Shown here one piece after another: positions 39,541 through 48,960 of a stretch of DNA of 64,000 bases. The stretch is from positions 9,972,709 through 10,036,708 of the forward strand of contig CM030932.1 of the NCBI GenBank assembly GCA_018136815.1. Direction: 5' to 3'. Position numbers and translations under genes: made by a program. The stretch's first letter is position 1, and every line of letters begins with the position of its first letter. The notes under the pieces were generated by a model. The model saw only the letters and a program-made list of their open reading frames with translations. It searched no databases and had not been told where the DNA came from. Source of the DNA: Isochrysis galbana (lineage: Eukaryota; Haptophyta; Isochrysidales; Isochrysidaceae).

Positions 39541-40173
39541 GGTGAGGGCGTCGAGACAGTCTCTCGCGCGGGGGGGGGAGGGGGGAGGGGAGGGGGGGGC
39601 GCCGGGACAGAAGTGAAACCGTTAGAACGGTGAGTTGACTTGTCCCTTGAGAGTAGAGGCTCGATGAGCTTGAAGGGGGGGCTCGAGCCCAGCTTTGTCC
39701 CACCTCTTAGGAGGTTGGGGCAAGATCATATGGAAGAGGGGAAGAAGAAAGGGGGGTGGCCCGCATGCCACCAACCAGAGAGTGGGCTGAGCGACCGGGA
39801 TTCGCTCGAGGTGGCCAGGATCTCCCCCTATCCCCATATGCCCCATCCCCCCCCCCCCATCTCCAGAAGCATGAGGTTGCCGAGGCGGTAGCTTGCTCGA
39901 GATGCCGCATCTCGCAGCTCATCGAGCCTCGAGCCTCGAGATCGTCGCGGGCCAGGGGAGACATCTCTCATCTCGTAAGGGGAACGGGAGAACACCGTCG
40001 GTTGGCTCGTTTTGCGCGATGGCGCGAGGCTGCACCTCACGGCCGATCGGTGCCCATTTCTGTAGTAGACTCATCGCTGCTCGTAGGTCGTAGGGTGTAG
40101 GGCGGGATTCCTAATCTGACAACTGTCGGCGTGATGTTTTTCTCTCCTTTCTTCTTCTTCTACTCTTCTTTAA

Positions 40174-40196
40174 AAACTATCGTTATCGTTTCAGCG
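40174..40196 (+). mobile_element. Degenerate LINE head, family A-like
   Basis: AAACTATCGTTATCGTTT has one mismatched arm pair relative to the family A hairpin. The following CAGCGATTGG matches AGCGATGG with the ATG destroyed by an extra T. No ORF1 sequence follows. Confidence 0.45.
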
Positions 40197-40462
40197 ATTG
40201 GGCCGGGCCCGAGTTTCGCAATTTTTTTGTAAAATTTGGGTCCGTCAACGAAATAAAAATTTTGACCGAAATTTGGGTGGGATTTGGTTGGGGCAATGGG
40301 ACCCCGCGGCCGCGGCAGCGAAATTTGGGCGTGTTGGAGCGATGGGCGGCCCGCCGGCAGGAGCAGGAGGCCTCAGGCCTCAGGAAGCGGCCAAGACGCG
40401 GCGCGGTGCAAGGTGCAAGGCGAGTAAGGCGAGGGCGGCGGCGAGGGCGGCAATGGTAGCTC

Positions 40463-40615
40463 GCGGAGCAGCACTCCCATGATCCTCTCCCGGATGAGGT
40501 GATTAAGTCGGACGAGACGGGGGAAGAGAGCGCATTGTCGTGCACGAACAACGACGGCGACAGCGACGTATCGGAAGAGGTAGTAGAGGAGGAGGAGGAG
40601 GAGGAGACCAACTGA
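40463..40615 (+). pseudogene. Acidic C-terminal coding fragment
   Basis: The frame DEVIKSDETGEESALSCTNN continues to VSEEVVEEEEEEETN and a stop. It looks like the last exon of an acidic protein, perhaps from a transposable element. It has no start and no homologue in the window. Confidence 0.3.
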
Positions 40616-40889
40616 GAGGACGAGCTCGAAAGGGAGATGCAGGAGGATAGGACGACACGGGAAGATAGAGAACGAAAAAAAAAAACCTTTTAATGTTCTC
40701 GCCTCGCGCGCGGCCACGGGTTTAAATACTGTAGCCACGCCCATTTCCCTTCCTCTCCCTCGCTTCCCGCCTTGCGGCAACTCCCCTCGTGCACTACTTG
40801 GGGCCCAGGTTGCGGGGGGGGTTAGGTTGGGCGGGGTGCACCGGCCCCTAGTGGAGATTCCCCATCTTCCTCCTGTGCCTCTAGGTGGC

Positions 40890-41282
40890 GGGATGTTGTT
40901 TGTGCCCATAAGGGCCACCCGGTCTCGGGCCGCCGCGCCGCCGGGGCGGCGCGACCGTCACCAGGGTGGGAGGAGCCTCTGCCATGAGGCATGCCCATTG
41001 GTTTCTTTGTGCGTCATGTCTGCTGTGCCAGTCTTGCTGTCTGCAGTCTGCTGACCCCCATGGGGGGGACCAGCATGGCTGCTGAGGATGGTGTGGCCGG
41101 GGCCACGGGCCGTGTGGCGCGACGCGAGTCGCACGCACCTGCTCGGCCTCCGCGGGTGGACGCGGTCGCTTCGCCTGCGACTGCTCCATGGGTACTGGGG
41201 GGGCGCGGGGGCGCCCTCGGCGGGGGGCCCGAAGGAGAGGGGAGCCGCGCCGGCGCGCTCCATGGCGACCAAGTATAAACTT
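40890..41282 (-). mobile_element. LINE family C head, copy 1
   Basis: The hairpin AAGT-TTAT-ACTT (core 41282-41271 on the minus strand) is followed by ATG at 41263 (MERAGAAPLSFGPPAEGAPA). It matches the copy at 42413-42024 over its full length, and both stop being similar at the same point, near ATGTTGT. Confidence 0.7.
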
Positions 41283-41337
41283 AGTTGGAAGACAGAGAAC
41301 GACGCAGCCGTGCAGGTGGAGGTACGGAAGGCCAGGC

Positions 41338-41571
41338 CACACCCTCACCCCCATCCCCATCTGCGCAGGCGACCTTCTTGCGGAATCCGAGGGCCACTTC
41401 TGGGCGCCAACCCTTGCATCCTTTGGTGCTCCCATGGATCATGAGTTTGTGCGGGGATTGGATATTTGGGGGCATATTGATCGGCTTGCACGCTCGAACG
41501 GCATAGTTTACTGGCACCGTTTTGTTGTCGATGTTGAGTATGATCTTGCGCGGGAAGTTGCCCGATGCTGA
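41338..41571 (+). pseudogene. Exon-like coding fragment
   Basis: After a possible acceptor (TGCGCAG at about 41364-41370) the frame GDLLAESEGHFWAPTLASFG continues through HEFVRGLDIWGHIDRLARSN and FVVDVEYDLAREVARC to a stop. Codon use is ordinary. It lies between a LINE head and an R1 MITE, so it is probably an isolated exon. Product unknown. Confidence 0.35.
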
Positions 41572-41575
41572 TCTT

Positions 41576-42020
41576 AGGTCGTTTGCCTTCATTTGGTACC
41601 CCTCGTTTCCAAATACGCGATCGATGAAAAGAAAACTCGCGCACTTCCAGCGGCCTCCTCGTCACGCATGACGTGGCCGCCGCGCAGCCGCCAGGGTCGA
41701 CGAAGGATGCATGGTCGCCGGTGGGCATGGTCAGTGGAATGTGCATTGGTGTGTGGGATGGCGTGGTCTTGAGACATTCACTAGGAGGGTCCTGTGTGGG
41801 TGTCACGTGCGTGTCATGTGGTGTGCATGTGGAGGTGTCTCTGGGTGTATTGTGCAGAAATGGCGGAAGTCTTCTTGGGTCTGCACATCTAGGTTCAATT
41901 CGATGCTGTGGTATTTCTTCCTTGAGTCCGTATTCTGAAGCGCGTAAGCTAGACGTTTTTTTTTGTGCCGACGCATCGCGTATTTGGAAACGAGGGGTAC
42001 CAAATGAAGGCAAACGACCT
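41576..42020. mobile_element. R1-family MITE, 445 bp, 46-bp perfect TIRs
   Basis: The left end 41576-41621 and right end 41975-42020 are exact inverse copies over 46 bases, starting AGGTCGTTTGCC. This proves that the R1 block is the terminal repeat of a DNA element. The interior includes a piece of an LRR gene next to the right end. No obvious target duplication beyond a single T. Confidence 0.85.
41842..41950 (-). pseudogene. LRR gene fragment inside the MITE
   Basis: About 30 residues (ALQNTDSRKKYHSIELNLDV, then QTQEDFRHF) match the protein at 45117-45920 (ALQNTDSRKTCHSIELNLDV) closely. The fragment begins right after the TIR. Confidence 0.8.
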
Positions 42021-42023
42021 TGG

Positions 42024-42413
42024 TGTTCATGTTGTGCCCATAAGGGCCACCCGGCCTCGGGTCGCGCTGCCGGGGCAACGCGGCCCTTGCCAGGGTGAGA
42101 GGGGCCTCTGCCATAAGGCATGCCCAATGGAGGAGTGGCTGCTCAAGCCTGACACTGTTGGGGTGTTGCCAGCAACCTGCTGCCCCCCTTGGGGGAGGCC
42201 AGAATGGCTGCCATGAGTGGCGTGGCCGGGGCCACGGGCCGTGTGGCGCGACCGGAGTCGCACGCACCTACTCGGCCTCGGTGGGCGGACGCGGCCGCTT
42301 CGACAGCGGCTGCTCCATGGGTCCATGGGTGCTGGGAGGGCGCCCTCGGCGGGGGGCCCGGAGGAGAGGGGAGTCGCGGCGGCGCGCTCCATCGCGTCTA
42401 AGTATAAACTTAG
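42024..42413 (-). mobile_element. LINE family C head, copy 2
   Basis: A perfect hairpin CTAAGT-TTAT-ACTTAG (42413-42398) with minus-strand ATG at 42392 (MERAAATPLSSGPPAEGALP). The 3' side ends at the R1 MITE border. The head abuts a sense-strand LINE 3' UTR starting at 42418. Confidence 0.75.
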
Positions 42414-42417
42414 TTCG

Positions 42418-42545
42418 AGAGGAGCCTGACGGATAGCACTAAGATCTCATGAAACACGAATGAGGGATTGACGAGCCAAGTCCGAGCGAAGGAAAAAGTC
42501 ACGGTCTCCCGCCCCCTCCACTCCAACTCCTGGCCGAGGCAGCGC
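42418..42545 (+). mobile_element. LINE 3' UTR, left half, interrupted by R1 element
   Basis: From GAGGAGCCT to GGCCGAGGCAGCGC it follows the reference 3' UTR at 25290-25395. It continues at 48800 with GCGCGCGCGGCCTCCCCGG. The interruption is exactly at the R1 ends. Confidence 0.7.
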
Positions 42546-43107
42546 AGGTCGTTTGCCTTCATTTGGTACCCGGTTGGAAAGGGCGCGCAGCCGCCCTTGC
42601 TGACCAAGCGGAAGAGGAGCATTCCTGAGAGGGGGTTGCCTCCCACAACCCCAACGCGGCAACCTGAGGAGGCCTCCCGCTTGGCCGAGACGGCAGCAAC
42701 CTCGCTAGCCAACTCCACCTCGCCCTGCCGCCGGCGGCGTGCGTGCGGCGTCCCGCCTGGGTCGGGTGAAGGCACACCGGCCGGAGTCAGCCGACCACGT
42801 CAAGTGGCTAGGCGTGTGTGTGTGTGTGTGCGCGGGGTTTGTCACGTCGGGCGTCAGAGACGGTGGGGTGTAGCGTCAGCGCTTGGGTGTGACGGCGCAT
42901 GGAGAGCGCTCCGAGTATCAAGGGGTACGCCTCGGCACGTCAGGGGAGGCACCAAAAACACACGGACATACACGCTACGAGGCGGAGGGGCGGAGGGGCG
43001 GAGGGGCGGAGAGTCGACGGAGCGGCGAAGAGCCCGCCGACGGAAAGACGACCCGACCCTCGTGAGCCATCCCCCCCCTTCCCCCTCATGATGGCCCGCT
43101 ACGAGCA

Positions 43108-44820
43108 TCACCCTAATACTCGTTCACTCCATACGAATGGATGTTTTGTCGAATGACGAGACATCGTCTCCTGTTTGATTCCAGTCCACTCCAATACCAG
43201 AGAATCCAGCTTGAGCCTTCCGTCGCCAACAGCGTTCGCGAGTATTTGAAATCCACCATCTGTGATACCTTGGTTTCGAGACAAATCGAGTTTCGTGAGC
43301 GTCTTATTCGCACTGAGCATTGCGATCAGATCGTCCATATGTTTGTCCGTGAATCCACAGGATCGCGCACGAAGGGTAGGCACCTTCAATCTAGGCAACA
43401 GCCTCAAAATCTGATACGCGTGTGCACGTTCCAAGTGCAACTCCTTCAAATTCGACAGCTCTGCTAAAAGGGGTGTATGTGTTGTAAGACACACTTTTAT
43501 TATTAATCTATCTAACTTTTCTAGGTGTTTATGAAGAACCCTAAATTCGTCTTCATTGACACGATCCAATTCAATACTCTTGAGATTAATGCGCTCACAA
43601 ATTTCCTTGATGTCGTGAGCACGATGAGCAACATCTGACACACGATAAGCAATATCTGACACATAGAGATGGGACAGATTCTGGAGTTCGTTCACTTTCG
43701 ATGCGAATGCTTGCAGCCCTTGCCGACCTAGATTGTTTTCCGATATGGACAGTGTCTTTAGCTCGGAGAGGTGGTGTGCGTATTTCATGAATTGACACAT
43801 GCCTCTCCAATCGAACTCATTATTACTTATATCAAGTTCCGTCAGACTTGCCCTTTGGGCGTTAGTTATCAGCTTCTCCATCCCAGGATTGGTTATGCCG
43901 CACGATCTCAGATTGAGGACCTTCAATGAAGGAGGCAACAATGGGACGAAATCTCCTAGTGCATTGAGTCGAAGGTGGAGCTTTTCGATTGCAGCGGCCC
44001 CGAGGGCGTCTGATAACGCCTCGACGAGGCCCCTGTCGTCTATACCGTTGTCATTGAGATTGAGCTCTTTCAGCGTCGTCTTCATCTGCCCCTCGATTAT
44101 ACAATCCTTCAACATGCGTATGTCCTCGCCAATACTGACGGTGTTGAGGACGAGCTTCTCAAGGTTTCCCAGAGTGCGAGTGTTTTTCTTTACGACTATC
44201 TCATTGTGCAAGGCCTCGATAAAATCGCACGTTTTATTAGAATCCAGTGGGCGGGAGACAAGCACGAGATTCTTGAGACAATCCAATTTGCTATTTTGTA
44301 GCAACGCACTGAATACGCTTATGTTCCGAAATATCAAAGTCTTGAGGGGAACCCTGGCTCCACAGTAGGAGTTGATGAAGGTGGTCGCCTCTTGCGATAT
44401 GACCTGATCCGCTTGCGACACGACTTGATCCTCGGCGAACCGGCCAAGCTGTAGAGTGTGCAGGCCCATCAGGTTGACCTTCTGTAGTTTCCGCAGATGC
44501 TCATTGTGATTTTGCAAGACCCAGAGACTGGATACGCGAATGGGTCGCTTGGATACGTGACTCCATATGCGTGCATCCGATGTGTTAATTTTCAACCGGA
44601 AGGGATGACCTCCCGGGCTTGGAAGGAAACGGAGATTCTCACGTTGACATGGCCGGTTCAACAAATGGATGTTGGTGTTTGTGATTTCAAGTTCACACTC
44701 GTGTGGGTGGTGCTGATCGAATATTTGTAGTGCGCTCACTGCCAAGTTGCCCAAGATTAGTTTTCGTGAGAGCTCCCTGTCCGTCAAATCGTTCTTCGCC
44801 TTTTTCATGATTGTTCCCAT
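43108..44820 (-). CDS. Leucine-rich repeat protein, ribonuclease-inhibitor type
   Basis: An intact 570-residue frame from MGTIMKKAKNDLTDRELSRK. From about residue 240 on there are repeats of the xLxxLxLxxN type: LKELNLNDNGIDDRGLVEAL, LKVLNLRSCGITNPGMEKLI, LTELDISNNEFDWRGMCQFM, LKTLSISENNLGRQGLQAFA and LTKLDLSRNQGITDGGFQIL. Repeat lengths of 26-29 residues fit RNI-like LRRs. The N-terminal part also has weaker repeats. There is no signal peptide or membrane helix, so it is probably cytosolic. The gene is single-exon and richer in A+T than its neighbours. It lies inside the R1-bounded segment. Confidence 0.8.
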   Translation of the reverse strand: MGTIMKKAKNDLTDRELSRKLILGNLAVSALQIFDQHHPHECELEITNTNIHLLNRPCQRENLRFLPSPGGHPFRLKINTSDARIWSHVSKRPIRVSSLWVLQNHNEHLRKLQKVNLMGLHTLQLGRFAEDQVVSQADQVISQEATTFINSYCGARVPLKTLIFRNISVFSALLQNSKLDCLKNLVLVSRPLDSNKTCDFIEALHNEIVVKKNTRTLGNLEKLVLNTVSIGEDIRMLKDCIIEGQMKTTLKELNLNDNGIDDRGLVEALSDALGAAAIEKLHLRLNALGDFVPLLPPSLKVLNLRSCGITNPGMEKLITNAQRASLTELDISNNEFDWRGMCQFMKYAHHLSELKTLSISENNLGRQGLQAFASKVNELQNLSHLYVSDIAYRVSDVAHRAHDIKEICERINLKSIELDRVNEDEFRVLHKHLEKLDRLIIKVCLTTHTPLLAELSNLKELHLERAHAYQILRLLPRLKVPTLRARSCGFTDKHMDDLIAMLSANKTLTKLDLSRNQGITDGGFQILANAVGDGRLKLDSLVLEWTGIKQETMSRHSTKHPFVWSERVLG

Positions 44821-44837
44821 AACGCTGAAGAAAATAA

Positions 44838-44990
44838 AGGTCGTTTGCCTTCATTTGGTACCCGGTTGGGAAGGGCGCGCAGCCGCCCTTGCTGACCAAG
44901 CGGAAGAGGAGCATCCCTAAGAGGGGGTTGCCTCCCACAACCCCAACGCGGCAACCTGAGGAGGCCTCCCGCTTGGCCGAGACGGCAGCA
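44838..44990 (+). repeat. R1 variant end with 150-bp extension
   Basis: Begins AGGTCGTTTGCC, then turns into CGGTTGGGAAGGGCGCGCAG and continues nearly identical to 42546-42700 (both pass through GGGGGTTGCCTCCCACAACC). It stands just upstream of the LRR gene at 45117. Confidence 0.8.
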
Positions 44991-45116
44991 CCCCCTTCTC
45001 CGCGCGCTCTCTCCCCTCTCACGTTCGCCCACTGCGCGCTTCCCCTCCCGCTCCCTCCCCACCGCCCCCCCTTTCTTTTTTCTGTAGGGGAGCATTCAGA
45101 GCAGCAGGCAACTCGG

Positions 45117-45920
45117 ATGGCGCATAGAGACCTTGCCTTGTCTCTCCTCTCTCGCGACTCCGACTCCACAACGGAGCAATCCACCAAAAAGTTAGTTGTA
45201 AAATTGCCACTGAAGAACTTCAGCAAAATCTTCAGACTGTTGGTGAGGGGGTTGGCGGGGGACGTGCTGCACGCGCACAAGGACGAGGAGGTGAGCTCCG
45301 CGCTGCAGAACACCGACTCGAGGAAGACGTGCCACAGCATCGAGTTGAACCTGGATGTGCAGACCAAAGAAGACTTCCATGAGTTCTGGTCCGCGCTCTT
45401 CGCATACTCAGCGAGCCTCGCAGAGGGGATCAAGGTCCGAAAACTCCATCTGAGATGCCTCGGCGAACGGTGCGGGACCCTCGCGATTTCGGAGATAACC
45501 GGAGGCACCATGCTCCCTCTCCTCGAGGAGCTCTCTCTTTCGGGCTGTAAGCGGTTGGTCATCGACACGGCGGGTCATGCCATCAAACGAATGGAGGCCC
45601 ACGTCACCGAAGTCTTGGGCAACGTCGATGCACTCGTGGCGCTGGAGAACCTCAAGCTCACGGAAGTGCAGGAGGTGGACCTGGGGGCCAGATTGCAAGG
45701 CAGCAAGGTGTTGTATCAGCTGGAAGAGTTGGCCCTCGTCAGATGCTCGTCCGCAGTGAATGGCGCATTTAGCCAGGCCCTGCGAGGCGTCATATGCCAC
45801 TTCGATGGAGCAACGGTAACTTGCTACCCTTGGAAGAGTCAGTGGGCCCAAAATGCGCACCTAAGCACGGAGGAGGGGAAGAACCCGGAAGGGAAGGGAG
45901 ACCAAATGATCAAAGTATGA
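45117..45920 (+). CDS. LRR-like protein, 267 residues
   Basis: ATG at 45117 (MAHRDLALSLLSRDSDS) lies after an R1 end and a possible splice acceptor (TTTTTTCTGTAG at about 45087). The body has irregular leucine-rich repeats: SIELNLDVQTKEDFHEFWSA, VRKLHLRCLGERCG, LLEELSLSGCKRLVIDTAGH, LENLKLTEVQEVDL and LEELALVRCSSAVNGAFS. The C-terminus is hydrophilic. A fragment of a sister copy is inside the R1 MITE at 41842. No membrane segments. Role unknown. Confidence 0.65.
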   Translation: MAHRDLALSLLSRDSDSTTEQSTKKLVVKLPLKNFSKIFRLLVRGLAGDVLHAHKDEEVSSALQNTDSRKTCHSIELNLDVQTKEDFHEFWSALFAYSASLAEGIKVRKLHLRCLGERCGTLAISEITGGTMLPLLEELSLSGCKRLVIDTAGHAIKRMEAHVTEVLGNVDALVALENLKLTEVQEVDLGARLQGSKVLYQLEELALVRCSSAVNGAFSQALRGVICHFDGATVTCYPWKSQWAQNAHLSTEEGKNPEGKGDQMIKV

Positions 45921-46015
45921 TCACCGTCGGCTTGAGGCCTCCTCCCTTCGTTTGAGACATCCTTGGCTCGGCGAGAAAGCGGTGGTGCACATGGTTGCCA
46001 GTCGCGCGCGGGGCC

Positions 46016-46710
46016 CGCCAAGTCGTGCACCGCCTCGAGAAAGTTGTTGGTTTCCCCCCCCTACCCCCTCGCGCGGAAAGGTGTCAGATTTCGCCCCTCT
46101 CGAAAACCGCGCACTCCCCCCCCCCACAAATCTGACAACTTTCCGCGCGAGGGGGTAGGGGGGGAACCAAACAACTTTCTGGGGAATGCACGTCGGCCGA
46201 GCAGCCCACCCCGCCAAGTCGTGCACCGCCTCGAGAAAGTTGTTGGTTTCCCCCCCTACCTCCTCACGCGGAAAGGTGTCAGATTTCGTCCATTAAAAAA
46301 ACCATAGTTTGGGGGGGGCTAAATCTGACAACTTTCCGCGCGAGGGGGTAGGGGGGGAACCAAACAACTTTCTGGGGAATGCACGTCGGCCGAGCAGCCC
46401 ACCCCGCCAAGTCGTGCACCGCCTCGAGAAAGTTGTTGGTTTCCCCCCCTACCCCCTCACGCGGAAAGGTGTCAGATTTCGTCCATTAAAAAAACCATAG
46501 TTTAGGGGGGGGAGGGCTAATCTGACAACTTTCCGCGCGAGGGGGTAGGGGGGGGAACCAAACAACTTTCTGGGGAATGCACGTCGGCCGAGCAGCCCAC
46601 CCCGCCAAGTCGTGCACCGCCTCGAGAAAGTTGTTGGTTTCCCCCCCTACCCCCTCACGCGGAAAGGTGTCAGATTTCGCCCCTCTCGAAAACCGCGCAC
46701 TCCCCCCCCC
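46016..46710. repeat. Tandem array of foldback (inverted-repeat) units
   Basis: Units begin CGCCAAGTCGTGCACCGCC at 46016, 46213, 46404 and 46613 (period 191-209 bp). Each of the first three holds a long hairpin: an arm starting AAAGTTGTTGGTTTCCCC and ending GGTGTCAGATTT, a 30-40 nt loop, and the near-exact inverse arm. The fourth has only the left arm. The loops are of two types, one seen in units 1 and 4, the other in units 2 and 3. Confidence 0.9.
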
Positions 46711-46711
46711 C

Positions 46712-46800
46712 GTGAATAGGTCGGTGTGCACCCGATGTCTTCACGTGAATAGGTCGGTGTGCACCAAATGTCTTCACGTGAATAGGTCGGTGTGCACTCC
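46712..46800. repeat. 33-bp tandem repeat, three units
   Basis: GTGAATAGGTCGGTGTGCAC recurs at 46712, 46745 and 46778, exact 33-bp period, joined directly to the foldback array. Confidence 0.9.
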
Positions 46801-46884
46801 CCCCCGCAAGCCGCACCCGGGGCCGCACGACCCGCGACGAAACACTGCCCCGAAAATTTTGGGCCTCCTGAGGCAAACGACACA

Positions 46885-47682
46885 ATGCCCCCCGAGCCAG
46901 TCACGGTCTCGTGCGCCGACGCGCTCGCAGCACCGAGCACTCTGCACGGCAAAACGTATCTCAAGCTGGTCGACATCCCGCGCCCGGCGCCCGAAGTGCA
47001 CCTGCCCCCCTCCGTGAACAGGGTCTGGCTCGAGTTCGAGGACTCGTCGGCTCCCCCCTTCGACGAGGTGATGAGGAATCTGCACATGCCGGGCGTCAAA
47101 GAGCTCGACGTCTTCCTCAACTGCAGGCTGACGCACACGGCCGCGATGGGCGCAAACTGCCAGAGTGGCTTGACCCAAACCGAGACCACGCGCAACATAC
47201 ACAGGCTCACCCTCATGTCGAACGTGATCGTCGAAGGGTTCCTCAAGGAAGTCGTGCGGGCCTTCCCCAACCTCGAGTTCCTCAAGCTTCGGGCCAAATG
47301 GGTGGAGACCCTCTCCCCACTCGAGGATCTCCGACCGACTCTCCGAGAGATGTACGTGCACGCGACGTACCCAAGCATCACCCTCAAGAAGGAGGGCCCC
47401 CGCAAGTCCCGCAAGACCCCCGCCATCGTACTAGGCGTCGTGAGGCCACCCAAGACGTGCATCATCGTCGGAGTGCACGAAGAGAACGAACCGCTGACCG
47501 ACGTCGAAGATTCGAGTGACGACGACACGAGCAGCTCGACGACCTCTTCCGGCGATGCGACCGACCAAGAGACCGACGACAAGGGAGGGGGCACGCCCAA
47601 ACGACACGAGGGAGAGAGACACCAAACATTCATTCGGCGGCTGCTCAGTAGCGCAACACAACGCAACACCACCACCAAGTGA
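46885..47682 (+). CDS. LRR-like protein, 265 residues
   Basis: ATG at 46885 (MPPEPVTVSCADALAAPSTL). Leucine-rich segments: YLKLVDIPRPAPEVHLPPSV, VNRVWLEFEDSS, VKELDVFLNCRL, IHRLTLMSNVIVEGFLKEVV, LEFLKLRAKWVETLSPLEDL and LREMYVHATYPSITL. The C-terminal 90 residues are disordered-looking and acidic (DVEDSSDDDTSSSTTSSGDA). It is similar in layout to the gene at 45117 but GC-rich in codon use. It lies within the R1-bounded segment; no membrane segment. Confidence 0.6.
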   Translation: MPPEPVTVSCADALAAPSTLHGKTYLKLVDIPRPAPEVHLPPSVNRVWLEFEDSSAPPFDEVMRNLHMPGVKELDVFLNCRLTHTAAMGANCQSGLTQTETTRNIHRLTLMSNVIVEGFLKEVVRAFPNLEFLKLRAKWVETLSPLEDLRPTLREMYVHATYPSITLKKEGPRKSRKTPAIVLGVVRPPKTCIIVGVHEENEPLTDVEDSSDDDTSSSTTSSGDATDQETDDKGGGTPKRHEGERHQTFIRRLLSSATQRNTTTK

Positions 47683-47844
47683 TGCCCCCCCCCCCCCCCC
47701 CCGCCACTCCGCCTGCCCCGCCGTTTCGCCGTTCCTCCTTGTCCCCCCAAACCGCGGGCGCCTAGCACGAAAGAGTTTTTTTTAAAAAAAAAGCAAATTG
47801 CTATTGGTCGCGGGTGCGGCAAGGGGAAAAGAAAAATGTGCCTT

Positions 47845-47925
47845 GCCGGAGGCGCGCGGGTTTTGAAGGAGGCGCGCGGGTTTTGAAGGAGGCGCGCGGG
47901 TTTTGAAAGACGCGCGGTTCTTGAA
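47845..47925. repeat. 20-bp tandem repeat
   Basis: Three to four units of GGAGGCGCGCGGGTTTTGAA, the last one diverged. Confidence 0.9.
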
Positions 47926-48009
47926 CAAGGAGGAAGAGAGCGAGGAGAGGCAGGAGTGTGCGGGTTTCGAAGTTCCAGCCGCGCCCTGTCGAAAACCGCG
48001 CGCCTTCCC

Positions 48010-48410
48010 TCGCTCTCCTCGCTGCTCTCGCTCTCCTCGCTGCTCTCGCTCTCCTCCTCGCTCTCGCTCTCCTCGCTCTCCTCGCTGCTCTCGCTCTCCT
48101 CCTCGCTCTCGCTCTCCTCGCTCTCTCCCTCGCTCTCGCCCTCGCCCTCGCTCTCGCTCTCCTCCCCCGCTCTCCCTGCTCCGTCGACTCTCCGTCCGTC
48201 GACTCTCCGTCCGTCGACTTCTCTCCGCCCGCCCCCTCCGCCCCTCCGCCCCCTCCGCCCCTCCGCCCCTCCGCCCCCTCCGCCCCTCCGCCCCTCCGCC
48301 CCTCCGCCCCTCCGCCCCTCCGCCCCTCCGCCCCTCCGCCCCTCCGCCCCTCCGCCCCTCCGCCCCTCCGCCCCGCCCCTCCGCCCCCTCCGCCCCTCCG
48401 CCTCTCCCCT
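48010..48410. repeat. CTCTCCTCGCTG and CCGCCCCT simple repeats
   Basis: A block of CTCTCCTCGCTGCTCTCG units (about 48010-48160) is followed by many tandem CCGCCCCT octamers (about 48225-48405) with some CCGCCCCCT variants. Long frames across it are artefacts. Confidence 0.9.
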
Positions 48411-48444
48411 GCTTTCGCCCCAAATCTAAAAAGTTCGGACGACC

Positions 48445-48627
48445 ATGCCCACCAGCGCTGCATCAGACGCTCACTCCAATGCCCCACACGAAGAGCGCTT
48501 CAAGCGCAAGCGCAACCAGGAGGTGACCGACTCGGAGGGCATCAATTGCTCATGGAAGCGATTCTCCTGGTCGTGCTTTCCAATCTACTCGTCGATTGCC
48601 GCCCGCGTCGATAGTGCACGTATGTAG
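48445..48627 (+). CDS. Short open frame after the octamer repeat
   Basis: 60 residues, MPTSAASDAHSNAPHEERFK to a stop after VDSARM, with KRKRNQEVTDSEGINCSWKR in the middle. It may be the first exon of an unknown gene. Weak evidence: short, no homologue seen. Confidence 0.25.
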   Translation: MPTSAASDAHSNAPHEERFKRKRNQEVTDSEGINCSWKRFSWSCFPIYSSIAARVDSARM

Positions 48628-48799
48628 TATCGGCCCTCCTCAACGGGAGCGCATCGCGAACCTGTTCCGACAGCTGGGCATAGACTTCGTGGAGGAAACG
48701 CCCTGGTGATTGTCGGGGGGCGGTAGCGGTAGCCGGGATTCAACAATCGAAACGTTTTACAACAAAAAAAAACTGGCACCGAATGAAGGCAAGGCGCCT

Positions 48800-48960
48800 G
48801 CGCGCGCGCGGCCTCCCCGGAACCAGCTTCTCCGCTAAAGAGGGAACTGGGAAAGGAAGGGGGAGGGGGTTGTTAGGGGTTAAGGTTGGGTAGAAGGGAG
48901 GACCACAAGCACATTGCCTCACGCCGCACGAGTAGCGGAGATTTTTAAAAGATTTTTTTT
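48800..48960 (+). mobile_element. LINE 3' UTR, right half, with T tail
   Basis: Continues the 3' UTR interrupted at 42545: GCGCGCGGCCTCCCCGG, GAACCAGCTTCTCCGC, GTTGTTAGGGGTTAAGG, GCCTCACGCCGCACG and a tail of eight Ts at 48953-48960. Confidence 0.75.

Larger units (their letters stand above)
42546..48799. mobile_element. R1-bounded composite element carrying LRR genes
   Basis: An R1 end at 42546 (AGGTCGTTTGCC reading right) and a diverged inverted R1 end at 48775-48799 (sharing TTGCCTTCATT) border 6.25 kb that splits one LINE 3' UTR at its GCGCGC run. Inside are three LRR-type genes, foldback repeats and a third R1 copy at 44838. The latter shares about 150 bp with the left border (to about 42700 and 44990), so one element may be nested in another. 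Confidence 0.6.

Noticed and set aside
45983..46000. A 17-bp match (GGTGGTGCACATGGTTG) to the minus strand near 18790-18810, as a possible R1 target site
   Set aside because: A single 17-bp match in 64 kb can occur by chance, and neither site has transposon ends at the match.
47782..48614. Several 200-residue frames over the octamer repeat
   Set aside because: Simple-repeat translation in all frames on both strands.
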